DNA from: Pseudoalteromonas luteoviolacea
GTDB taxonomy: Bacteria; Pseudomonadota; Gammaproteobacteria; Enterobacterales; Alteromonadaceae
Direction: 5' to 3'
Length of the DNA: 64,000 nt
Assembly: GCF_021654285.1 (NCBI RefSeq)
Contig: NZ_JAKFZS010000009.1
Coordinates: 124,001 to 188,000 of the forward strand
Shown: positions 55,905-64,000 of the stretch, piece by piece
Layout: each line of letters starts with the position of its first letter
Numbering within the stretch: the stretch's first letter is position 1
Program-made: the position numbers and the translations under genes
Notes under the pieces: generated by a model
What the model saw: the letters and a program-made list of their open reading frames with translations, nothing else
Database searches by the model: none
What the model was told of the DNA's origin: nothing

Positions 55905-56954
55905 ATGAATTTAATTTCTGCAATGTTGTTATCAGTTGCTTCATCTCAAGCGGGGGGGCAAGCTATTGATGAGACTAACGACGTTTTAAAAGGAACTATT
56001 ATAAATGCTGTACCAGTTGAAAAGGCGCCTCCTTATTTTCCAACGCGTGCTGCAAACCAGGGACGTGAGGGATGGGTACAGCTGAGTTATGTTGTTAACG
56101 AAAAGGGGGAAGTGGAGTCCGCCGTTGTAGAAAAGTCGTCAGGGTATGGCATATTTGAACGTGCAGCCCTTAGAGCTGTTGAAAAATGGACATTTGAGCC
56201 TGCACTGCAAAACAATAAGCCGGTTAAGCAATGTCAAAACCAAGTGCACATGAACTTTCATTTGGCCGGTGTAAACCGTACAGTCACTCGTCAGTTTTTG
56301 CGTCGTTACAAGGCCGTTGTTGCAAAAATTGATGCAAATGAACTAGATGACGTCCCTGCGCTTTTAGAAGAAATGGAATCGAAAGGGCTACAAAACCTGA
56401 CAGAGGATAGTTATTTTTGGGTTGCTAAAGCAAGGTTTTACAACGTAAAAGCAAACAAACTAAAGGAGTTGCAAGCGATTGAGCAGGTAATGCTGTTTGG
56501 TGAAGGAGTCGTAAAAGAACAAATTTATAATGCCTTGTTAGCACGTGCTACTTTGTTAAATATTGAACAAAACAGATTTGAAAATGCGTTGGAGACATAT
56601 GCGCTTTTAGCTAAATCGAAAAAGGCAGAAAAAGCAACGAGCCAACTTGCCCCTTACATCGACAAATTAAACGCATTTATTGCAGATGAAAGCAAACACA
56701 TCTGGGTAAAAGGGCAAGTTGAAAAGTCCTTATGGGTTCATAAACTGGTTAGAAATGCATTCTCTATTTCTGATATTCAAGGTAACTTGGACTCGTTAGA
56801 AGTGAGATGTGATAACCAATTTTCAACTTATGAAGTCAAAACAGGCTTACAGTGGAATATCCCAACAAGCTGGCAAGGTTGCCAAGTCTACGTATACGGA
56901 GAGCAAGGCGCATCATTTAACCTAGTTGAAACGGCCGCTGCAAAAAAAGTCTAG
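55905..56954 (+). CDS. Exported TonB C-terminal domain protein
   Basis: 349 residues. A signal peptide (1 to about 18) replaces the usual TonB membrane anchor. Residues about 35-117 are a TonB C-terminal domain (YFPTRAANQGREGWVQLSYVV, GIFERAALRAVEKWTFEPA). The remaining 230 residues are mostly helical, TPR-like. It is probably a periplasmic protein rather than an energy transducer. AAGGAAG supports the start. Confidence 0.8.
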   Translation: MNLISAMLLSVASSQAGGQAIDETNDVLKGTIINAVPVEKAPPYFPTRAANQGREGWVQLSYVVNEKGEVESAVVEKSSGYGIFERAALRAVEKWTFEPALQNNKPVKQCQNQVHMNFHLAGVNRTVTRQFLRRYKAVVAKIDANELDDVPALLEEMESKGLQNLTEDSYFWVAKARFYNVKANKLKELQAIEQVMLFGEGVVKEQIYNALLARATLLNIEQNRFENALETYALLAKSKKAEKATSQLAPYIDKLNAFIADESKHIWVKGQVEKSLWVHKLVRNAFSISDIQGNLDSLEVRCDNQFSTYEVKTGLQWNIPTSWQGCQVYVYGEQGASFNLVETAAAKKV

Positions 56955-57145
56955 CAGGCTTGTCTTAGTGTGAAGATAAAATGATTGATAATCGGCGCGC
57001 TTAAATTATGAGCGCGTCTTGATATCTCGCACTCCTACTTAAAGACAGCTTTTCTTGTTGTGAGATTTTAAATACAGCAAGTGAGGACACTTTTTACTTC
57101 CTCTAATTGGTCATACTGCGCGTTAGTAGTACTTAGGAGCGCGTT

Positions 57146-58033
57146 ATGTCCAATCAAAATTCGATATCACTGTTTTCAGTAGTCAGGTTAAGCCCAATAA
57201 AGGTGGCGATAACTTGGTTGATGGTGATAGCAGAAAATATCCTGCTTATTTTACTTCCTTTATTAATTGGCTATGCCATTGATGGTGTGCTGTCAAAGAA
57301 CTTTCAGCCGTTAGTGGTCTTTGCCGCTTGTTTATTTGGTTTGGTGGTCGTGAGCGTGATACGCCGATTTTACGACACACGGGTATATGGAGGCATTCGC
57401 GTTAAGTTGGCCGAGACGGTTGCGCATAATTTACGTGGCGCTGATATCTCTGCCAAAAATGCACGCCTTTTGATGTCCAGAGAGCTGGTGGATTTTTTAG
57501 AAAATGATTTACCCGCATTGATGACTGCGGGGATCCAACTGGTTTCAATTGTGATCATACTCGCGACATTTCATAGCTATTTTGCCTTGAGTGTATTAGC
57601 GGCCAGCTGTGCGATGTTGATGGTGTACGGATTTTGTCATGGTACTTTTAAACGCCTTAACGGCAAGTTGAACGACCAAACCGAGCAGCAGGTGCATATC
57701 TTAAGTCACAAGCCTTTTGCTGCTTTAAGCGCCCACCTAGAAAAACTCAAAAAGCATGAAATTGCACTTTCTGATACCGAGGCACTGGTATATGGCTTGA
57801 TATTTTCACTGTTGTTTGTCTCAGTACTTGGCAATTTATGGTTGGTGAATATGTTGCCAAATCCTTCCACAGGCGACGTATTTTCGATTCTTACTTATTC
57901 GTTGGAATTTGTTGATACAGCAATCATGTTGCCCGTAACACTGCAGGTACTGTCTCGCTTAGATGAAATTACACAGCGCTTAAATCGAAACGAATTGGCA
58001 CTTAATGATAAGGAAGCAAGCTATGAAGTATAA
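57146..58033 (+). CDS. ABC transporter membrane domain lacking ATPase
   Basis: 295 residues. Six-helix exporter-type membrane domain (helices at about 19-42, 55-72, 128-150, 153-170, 230-252, 262-280), ending just before where the nucleotide-binding domain would begin. No Walker motifs exist here or in the neighbours. It overlaps the next gene, an RND adaptor, by 11 bases and shares its operon. AGGAG supports the start. Confidence 0.75.
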   Translation: MSNQNSISLFSVVRLSPIKVAITWLMVIAENILLILLPLLIGYAIDGVLSKNFQPLVVFAACLFGLVVVSVIRRFYDTRVYGGIRVKLAETVAHNLRGADISAKNARLLMSRELVDFLENDLPALMTAGIQLVSIVIILATFHSYFALSVLAASCAMLMVYGFCHGTFKRLNGKLNDQTEQQVHILSHKPFAALSAHLEKLKKHEIALSDTEALVYGLIFSLLFVSVLGNLWLVNMLPNPSTGDVFSILTYSLEFVDTAIMLPVTLQVLSRLDEITQRLNRNELALNDKEASYEV

Positions 58034-59195
58034 AAAAATAATGGCGATATCGGCAGGGCTAGTTTCGATATTTGTCACACTGGTGATTGTTGATGAATTG
58101 GCTGTTGAAGCAAAGCCTAGCGTTGTCAAAGAACCAGCGAAACAACCAGTCTCAACAGTGACCGTTGTGGCAAAGGCACATCATCCTGAAGTGACGCTCA
58201 TAGGCAATACAAAGGCGCGTTTTTTGACGCAATTGAAAGTAACCAGTGACGGCCAGCTAGCTTGGCTAGATACGCACTTGGAACCAGGTAACTTAATTAA
58301 AGCGCAGACGCTGTTAGCCAAATTGGATATGACGCATCTAAAGTCTGAACTGGCAGAGGCAAAAAGTCGTGTTGAGCATGCCAAACTTGAATTAGAGCGT
58401 CAGCTGCATGAGCAGTCGGTTGCATTGAGTATGCTGTCGGCCAATAATCAAAGTCCATTTGCCAAAAGAGAGCCACAAGTCGCAGCAGCAAAATCAGATT
58501 TAATACAAGCAGAGCAAGCACTTAAAAGTATTGAAAAGCGAGTGCATGAAGCAAAAGTGAGTGCACCATTTGATGCCGTTATTTTATCAAGGCTTGTAAG
58601 TCCAAACGATTGGTTAAGTGCAGGGGAGGCTTTGTTTGAAGTGGCATCAAGCGAGAGCATAGATGTGGTTGTTCCGGTGTCCGAGCCTGTTTGGCAAATG
58701 CTACAAGGCAAGCTTAAAGATAAAAAAATAACAATGCATATCACAGATCGTGCTAATAAACGCTGGTTTGCCTCGCTCAGGTATGTTGCGCCCAATTTGG
58801 ACGTAACCACTCGGCAGCGCCAAGTCGTGTTGCAGGTCGCCAATCCTTATGAACAACCTGCTGCGCTTTTGCCAAATCAACCAGTGCAGGTGAGCATGGC
58901 ATTTTCAGAGCCTGTTTTATCTTATCAAGTGCCGCAAAGCGCGGTGACGAGAGACGGGAATATTTGGACGCTAGGTATTGATAATACGTTACAAAAAGAA
59001 GCCATTGAGGTGCTCTCTAAAAGCTCAGATGCTGTTCATATTCGCTTTGAAAAAAACAGTGAGAATACCAAGCAAGTGGTTGTTTATCCTTTACTTAGCA
59101 TGATAGCTGGGACACATGTTGAGCCGATCTCACAGGATATGCAATTAGCAGACAGCACAGGTGCAGGGGAGGTGTCTGATGCACTGGCTCACTAA
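58023..59195 (+). CDS. RND efflux periplasmic adaptor (HlyD/MFP family)
   Basis: 390 residues. An N-terminal membrane anchor (about 5-23), lipoyl/barrel-sandwich halves flanking a helical hairpin (SRVEHAKLELERQLHEQ, LIQAEQALKSIEKRV), then beta-barrel and membrane-proximal domains. It links the RND pump to an outer-membrane channel. Start at 58023 is set by AAGGAAG 6 bases upstream. Ends 17 bases inside the pump gene. Confidence 0.9.
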   Translation: MKYKKIMAISAGLVSIFVTLVIVDELAVEAKPSVVKEPAKQPVSTVTVVAKAHHPEVTLIGNTKARFLTQLKVTSDGQLAWLDTHLEPGNLIKAQTLLAKLDMTHLKSELAEAKSRVEHAKLELERQLHEQSVALSMLSANNQSPFAKREPQVAAAKSDLIQAEQALKSIEKRVHEAKVSAPFDAVILSRLVSPNDWLSAGEALFEVASSESIDVVVPVSEPVWQMLQGKLKDKKITMHITDRANKRWFASLRYVAPNLDVTTRQRQVVLQVANPYEQPAALLPNQPVQVSMAFSEPVLSYQVPQSAVTRDGNIWTLGIDNTLQKEAIEVLSKSSDAVHIRFEKNSENTKQVVVYPLLSMIAGTHVEPISQDMQLADSTGAGEVSDALAH

Positions 59196-62100
59196 ATGGT
59201 TTATTGACAATACGGTTGCGGCAAACTTGTTGATGTTTGCCATTATTGCCAGTGGCGTTTTAGCACTTGGGCAACTGCGGGTTGAGTCTTTTCCGCAAAT
59301 CCCGGCTTCGACGATTTCAGTGTCTGTGTCGTATCCAGGTGGCAGTGCCGAGCAAATTGATGCGGGGATCACCCAGCGCGTTGAAGAAGTCATTAGCGGT
59401 ATCGCTGGTGTGAAACAAGTGGTGAGTGAGTCCAGTGCAGGGAGCTCAACGGTGAGCATTCGTAAAACACCTGATACGGATATCGAACAGCAATTGAGTG
59501 AAGTGCGTAATCGGGTCAATGCCATTGTGGGGTTTCCGACACTGGCAGAAAGACCGATTGTTAGTAAAGACGAGTTTACTAATTTAGCGGCGTTTGTGAT
59601 TGTCTCTGCGCCCAGAGCTAATGCGGATTTACAGCCAATTGCCAGACAAGTCGAAGTGGCATTGAAAAAACATTCAGATATTTCATCTGTTGATAACTGG
59701 GGCAGTCGCAGTCCGCAATTGGTGATTGAACCAGATCCAATAAAACTTGCTCAGCTTGGCTTATCACTGGAAAGTGTGGCCGTGGCGATAGAACAGGCTT
59801 CTTTAGAAACCAGAACCGGAGAACTTGAAAGCCAAAGTGGTCGCTTACTGCTGCGCGGTGATGGCTATGCCGATAGCACTGAACTATTAAAACATATCCC
59901 CGTTGTGGCGACTGCGCAGGGTACGGTTAAGTTGTCTGATATCGCGCAGGTATATCGCGACTTTGCTCAAACCAGTTCTATTGTGCGTAACAACGGAGAA
60001 AATGCCATTGCGCTGCTGGTCAGTACCAGTCAGTCAGATAACTTGCTGCATGTGAGCAAAGCGGTTAATGACACGCTTGAACAAATGCGTAAGCACCTAC
60101 CAGCTGATGTGCAGCTAAGTACCATGGCTGATATGGCTCCGTATATAGAAGATCAATTATTTAGATTAGGTCACAACGCATGGCAAGGGCTGCTCATTGT
60201 GATTGTATTACTTGGTATTTTTTTAGACTTAAAATTGGCATTTTGGGTATCTGCGGGTATTCCAGTCGCGCTGTTTGGCACTTTGGGTGCATTGCAGCTG
60301 ACCGATCACAGTATTAATGACATTACCTTATTTGGCTTTATTTTAGTCTTGGGTATTTTAGTCGATGATGCGGTGGTTGTCGGAGAAGCCATTCACGAAA
60401 AGCGGGGAGTACACAAAAACAGTCAACTTGCTGTATTTAAAGGCGTACAATCAGTGTCGGTGGCGACCATATTTGGCGCTTTGACAACCATAGCTGCGTT
60501 TTCTCCTATGCTTTGGATAAATAATGATTTGGCCAAGCTGCTAGCTGGCTTTTCAGTGGTGGTTATCCTCGCTTTGCTGTTTTCACTGATAGAGAGCAAG
60601 TTTATTCTACCTGCGCACCTGAGCACATCGACCACGCGTCAATCCAAAAACGGCTCGTTGATTAGTTGGGTGCAAATGCAAGCTCAGAGCTTTTTACTTA
60701 CCTTAAAAACCAAGGCTTACCAACCAGCCCTTGGCTTTGCAATGAAATATAAAGTAGCCAGTTTATTGTTCTTCTGTGCGCTTATTACATTAGCCTATGG
60801 TATGTGGTCCACAGGGACGATCCGAAGCGCAGTTTTTCCAGAGATCCCTGGGCGTTACATTACCGCTAAGGTGTCATTGCAAGATGGCGCGCCTTTACCA
60901 CTGCAAGCGAACGCGTTAAACCAATTAGAGCGCGCTGCGACGCAAATATCAGATGTCATTCAAGCAGAGCACAAACTGGAGAAAGCGCCATTTGTGAATG
61001 CATTGGCTTGGTCTGATGGTTATGGCGATATTGAAATTACTTTGGAGCTTTCAAATGAAGCACTCAGTGCAGTCCCCAGTCATGAATTAACCGATAGCTG
61101 GCGTTTGCAAACGGGTGCCATCGAGGGTGCCGATTCAGTCCAATTTTCGGCATCGGAAGCACCTGCTGGTGGGACGTTTGTATCGATTATTGCGCCTGAA
61201 AAAGCGCAAGCTCAGCAGGTGAGTGCACTGTTATCAGATGCATTGGCTTTGCAGTCGGGCGTATCTGATATTTATGACGACGCCAGTGGCGGGCAGTGGC
61301 AAGTACGTATCAAGTTAAATGATTATGGTCAGCAATTAGGACTTACTCAGCATCACATTGCTCAATTTACCGGAGATGCGTTTGGATACAGAGAAATACA
61401 CCGATTGCTAGATCAAGGCCAAGAGACCAAGGTCATAGTGCGGTATGCACAGCAAGAGCGGCAAAGTATCGAGCAGTTAAAGCACAGCATATTGACACTA
61501 GAATCAGGGCATAGCGTGCGATTAGCAGATATCGCCACGCTGAGTTTTGAGCAAGTGCCAGAGACGATTTATCGACGAGAGGGCGAGGAAGTCGTCAATG
61601 TATATTGGAAGCAAAACAGACATATCCAATCGCCAGAAGAGGTGATGGCAAATTTACAATCAGAGATAAGTCATCTGGAGCAAGCGTATCCAAGTGTAAA
61701 AATAAAAGCCGGTGGAGAGTTTGAAGAGATATCAGAGGTATCTAAAGGGTTTAAATCAGCGATGTGGATGACGGTGATCCTCATTTATATTTTATTGGCA
61801 ATTCCGCTTAAATCTTATTGGCAGCCTTTGATCATTATGGCGGTGATCCCGTTTGGTTTTGCTGGCGCTATTTTTGGGCATTACATTATGGACCTGCCAA
61901 TTAGTTTATTGTCGATGTTTGGCATGATGGCGATGACGGGGATAGTGATCAATGACTCATTGGTATTGATCACCCGCTTTAATCATTTATACCGAACTGG
62001 CACACCATTGAATGAGGCTTTAACTCAAGCTGGATTAAGTCGTTTTCGAGCTATATTTCTGACCACAGTGACGACGGTGTGTGGTTTGCTGCCACTATTG

Positions 62101-62271
62101 TTTGAACAAGCGGAGCAGGCGCAATATTTAAAACCAGCGGCGGTGTCATTGATTTTTGGAGAGTTGTTTGCAACCTTAGTAACCTTGGTATTGATCCCCA
62201 TATTGCTTGGGCTGTTTTGTCGCAAACAACCTAAAGTTCAGGTGACTGGGTTATTGCAGCAAGGTACCTAG
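59179..62271 (+). CDS. RND efflux permease (AcrB/HAE1-like)
   Basis: 1030 residues, the full length of RND pumps: about twelve membrane helices, two large periplasmic loops, and the TM4 acidic pair in ILVDDAVVVGEAI. Exports drugs or metabolites using the proton gradient; specificity cannot be told. ATG 59179 has GAGG upstream. Part of the operon ABC domain-adaptor-pump, followed by a regulator gene. Confidence 0.93.
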   Translation: MHWLTKWFIDNTVAANLLMFAIIASGVLALGQLRVESFPQIPASTISVSVSYPGGSAEQIDAGITQRVEEVISGIAGVKQVVSESSAGSSTVSIRKTPDTDIEQQLSEVRNRVNAIVGFPTLAERPIVSKDEFTNLAAFVIVSAPRANADLQPIARQVEVALKKHSDISSVDNWGSRSPQLVIEPDPIKLAQLGLSLESVAVAIEQASLETRTGELESQSGRLLLRGDGYADSTELLKHIPVVATAQGTVKLSDIAQVYRDFAQTSSIVRNNGENAIALLVSTSQSDNLLHVSKAVNDTLEQMRKHLPADVQLSTMADMAPYIEDQLFRLGHNAWQGLLIVIVLLGIFLDLKLAFWVSAGIPVALFGTLGALQLTDHSINDITLFGFILVLGILVDDAVVVGEAIHEKRGVHKNSQLAVFKGVQSVSVATIFGALTTIAAFSPMLWINNDLAKLLAGFSVVVILALLFSLIESKFILPAHLSTSTTRQSKNGSLISWVQMQAQSFLLTLKTKAYQPALGFAMKYKVASLLFFCALITLAYGMWSTGTIRSAVFPEIPGRYITAKVSLQDGAPLPLQANALNQLERAATQISDVIQAEHKLEKAPFVNALAWSDGYGDIEITLELSNEALSAVPSHELTDSWRLQTGAIEGADSVQFSASEAPAGGTFVSIIAPEKAQAQQVSALLSDALALQSGVSDIYDDASGGQWQVRIKLNDYGQQLGLTQHHIAQFTGDAFGYREIHRLLDQGQETKVIVRYAQQERQSIEQLKHSILTLESGHSVRLADIATLSFEQVPETIYRREGEEVVNVYWKQNRHIQSPEEVMANLQSEISHLEQAYPSVKIKAGGEFEEISEVSKGFKSAMWMTVILIYILLAIPLKSYWQPLIIMAVIPFGFAGAIFGHYIMDLPISLLSMFGMMAMTGIVINDSLVLITRFNHLYRTGTPLNEALTQAGLSRFRAIFLTTVTTVCGLLPLLFEQAEQAQYLKPAAVSLIFGELFATLVTLVLIPILLGLFCRKQPKVQVTGLLQQGT

Positions 62272-62352
62272 TTACAATTGCTTACACGGTGAGATTTGCT
62301 TTTCCTTGAAGAGCGCGAGATAGTTGCGGCATTCGTCACAATTATCTCGCTT

Positions 62353-63252
62353 ATGTCTGATCAAAAACCAACGCCGTTTGTATTAGTGCCTGAGTACGCG
62401 TTGCTCGATGTTTTGCCTGAAAACGTGCAAACTCGTTTTGCTACTGCTTTGACGTTAATGCATGAAGACTTATCTTCAGGGTTAAGTTGGGAGCAAATCG
62501 CGACACAAAGTGCCATTTCTCCTTTTCATTTTCACCGTCAATTTACTGAGCTATTTAATGAAACACCGGGGCAATATTTGAGCCGTTTACGTTTGCAATA
62601 TGTGGTGCATTACCTCTTTGCTGAGCAAGGTTATAAGGTTATTGATATTGCTCATGAGTGCGGGTTTTCGTCATCTCAGTCACTGGGTAAAGCGCTTAAA
62701 AAAGCCATCGGATTAACCGCAAAGCAAGTGAGGGCGCTTGGCGTCAGTGGCACCCCTCGTCAAACGGCTGAAATCATAGGCAAGCTTGCTCACCCCGCAG
62801 AGCAGGGCACGATTGAAAACAAGCTTGCAGCCAAGTTGCCTTGTGAACTGGTGTGGTATCCGCAAAGGGGAATGAAGTACTTGCCGCATGTGAGCAATGA
62901 CTGGGATACGATTTTTGATACCTTTGGTGAGAAGTCGACGCGGATCATGGCAACGACGCCAATCAACCAATTAGAAAAGAGCTGGCAAGATATCGAAACC
63001 CACATTGGTGATTGGCAAGCCTCTGCATCTGAGCACACGCGAACCGTGGCTGAAGGGCACTATTTTTGCTGTGATGTGTATGTAGTGTCTGATGCGGGAT
63101 ACAGCGCTGCGCTGGAGCAGCTATTTAATATTATCGAGTCTCAAGGCTATCAATTGGATGAAAAGGGGTATTTGGTTGAAATCATTCGTGATATCGAAAT
63201 GACAGACACAGGCGGGGTAACGTTTTCATTTCAAGTGCCTGTAAAGGTGTAA
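62353..63252 (+). CDS. AraC-family regulator with GyrI-like ligand domain
   Basis: 299 residues from ATG 62353. AraC HTH at the N-terminal end (about 28-125: QIATQSAISPFHFHRQFTELF, IDIAHECGFSSSQSLGKALKK), then a GyrI/effector-binding domain (about 155-299). Such regulators sense small hydrophobic molecules and often control a neighbouring efflux pump. An upstream in-frame TTG at 62296 is possible but neither start has a clear ribosome binding site. Confidence 0.85.
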   Translation: MSDQKPTPFVLVPEYALLDVLPENVQTRFATALTLMHEDLSSGLSWEQIATQSAISPFHFHRQFTELFNETPGQYLSRLRLQYVVHYLFAEQGYKVIDIAHECGFSSSQSLGKALKKAIGLTAKQVRALGVSGTPRQTAEIIGKLAHPAEQGTIENKLAAKLPCELVWYPQRGMKYLPHVSNDWDTIFDTFGEKSTRIMATTPINQLEKSWQDIETHIGDWQASASEHTRTVAEGHYFCCDVYVVSDAGYSAALEQLFNIIESQGYQLDEKGYLVEIIRDIEMTDTGGVTFSFQVPVKV

Positions 63253-63336
63253 AGCCGCAAAGGGTTATCTGACAGCGATTGAGAAATGGGCGCAATGCAA
63301 GTAACATGGCGAAAACTTTAAAATAATAAAATTATT

Positions 63337-63555
63337 ATGAGACAAAGCCTTAGAGATAAAATCATTCAAGTGTGTGAACAGAAAATTGAGAAAAAAGGAG
63401 AGGGCGTCGGGGTATCATTTTATGCTTTTTTTGCGAACAAAAATAGCGATCCCGAGCTATTGATGGAAGCGGCAACATGGTGGATCCAAACGCACCAATT
63501 AGATCATTTTGAAAAAGCACTGAAAATAAAAGGGATGGTGCAGCAGGGCGTCTAA
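63337..63555 (+). CDS. Conserved small protein (DUF6500-like)
   Basis: 72 residues, MRQSLRDKIIQVCEQKIEKK, with a helical, soluble character and ending FEKALKIKGMVQQGV. It resembles a small conserved family in marine gammaproteobacteria that I recall as DUF6500; this is from memory. Function unknown; no strong ribosome binding site. Confidence 0.6.
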   Translation: MRQSLRDKIIQVCEQKIEKKGEGVGVSFYAFFANKNSDPELLMEAATWWIQTHQLDHFEKALKIKGMVQQGV

Positions 63556-63790
63556 TATGCCCTCAGTTAACTTGGTGGTTTAAGTGCTCTTTTAGGGTAC
63601 TTGGTTGAGTCAAAGTATGAATTTCACCCACAACTCTGTTGTTTGGTGGATGAAAGCCAACTTTATTTACTGATATTTGCAATTAACCCAAGACTAATGG
63701 CACGAAAAAGAAGATAATTGCACAGTTAAGATAATTTTTTGCTGTTGGGGCGCGTTTCCGAGCAGCTGCACAAAACTGTGGAAGAATTCA

Positions 63791-64000
63791 ATGGAAATTA
63801 AAGTTAATTTTCTCGACAACCTTAGACTTGAAGCTAAGTTTGACGATTTTAGTGTCATTGCCGATCAGCCGATCCGTTATAAAGGTGATGGTTCTGCGCC
63901 GAGCCCATTCGATTATTTCTTAGCTTCATCAGCACTTTGTGCGGCTTACTTCGTGAAGGTTTACTGCGTATCTCGTGACATCCCGACAGATGGCATTCGC
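63791..64000 (+). CDS. OsmC-domain protein, probably OsmC/YcaO, 5' part
   Basis: Open to the window edge, 70 codons seen: MEIKVNFLDNLRLEAKFDDF, then PSPFDYFLASSALCAAYFV with the OsmC-type Cys. It resembles the start of the large OsmC/YcaO two-domain proteins of Vibrionaceae and Alteromonadales; the YcaO part would lie outside. GGAAG is 6 bases before the ATG. Confidence 0.75.
   Translation, partial: MEIKVNFLDNLRLEAKFDDFSVIADQPIRYKGDGSAPSPFDYFLASSALCAAYFVKVYCVSRDIPTDGIR

Noticed and set aside
58448-58843. 131-codon minus-strand ORF inside the RND adaptor gene
   Set aside because: Antisense shadow of a clear membrane-fusion-protein gene; Ser/Leu/Cys-rich composition without a domain.

Overview
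The window looks like a chromosomal segment of a marine gammaproteobacterium of the Alteromonadales, most likely Pseudoalteromonas. This is inferred from moderate A+T content, a tmRNA with tag ANDDNYALAA, a Bor-like lipoprotein, a lanthipeptide-type leader peptide and an OsmC/YcaO-type protein start. No species call can be made by eye.

Layout. (1) 1-12 kb is an accessory region of XRE-type regulators, small secreted or membrane proteins, a Gly-Gly leader peptide, a lipoprotein, and a divergent giant hybrid sensor (propeller, kinase, receiver and AraC HTH in one chain). (2) 12.4-51 kb is a dense defence island, nearly all on the + strand. It holds an alpha/beta hydrolase with a decayed SWIM-protein gene; a CARF-winged-helix protein of the Cas_NE0113 type with no CRISPR locus; type I R-M system 1 (hsdR-hsdM-PDDEXK nuclease-small ORFs-hsdS); a decayed stretch; a long catalytic-looking prokaryotic Argonaute; secreted proteins; a second, intact copy of the hydrolase/SWIM module; a type II Zorya operon (zorA-zorB-zorE); type I R-M system 2 (hsdM-hsdS-DUF4145 protein-hsdR); a two-gene ATPase-TOPRIM plus methyltransferase/specificity fusion operon; a McrC remnant; and a membrane-anchored regulator-like gene. 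The island ends at ssrA (tmRNA, - strand), a classic integration site, but no integrase or att repeat was found inside the window. (3) 51.6-64 kb looks like ordinary chromosome: small envelope proteins, an ADP-ribosylglycohydrolase, a Bor lipoprotein, a RiPP precursor, a TonB-like protein, an ABC membrane domain with an RND efflux pair, an AraC/GyrI regulator, and the start of an OsmC-domain gene.

How the genes work together. The island stacks modification-based discrimination (three adenine-methyltransferase/specificity sets), nucleic-acid-guided interference (Argonaute), membrane-motor defence (Zorya) and probably nucleotide-second-messenger sensing (CARF). Stop/start overlaps of the TAATG type occur inside the Zorya operon, R-M system 2 (hsdM-hsdS-DUF4145) and the ATPase-methyltransferase pair, and a GTGA overlap couples a small ORF to hsdS1. 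The strongest candidates for undescribed biology are the ATPase-TOPRIM/methyltransferase-S pair, the CARF-led R-M operon with its embedded nuclease and micro-ORFs, and the duplicated hydrolase-SWIM module.
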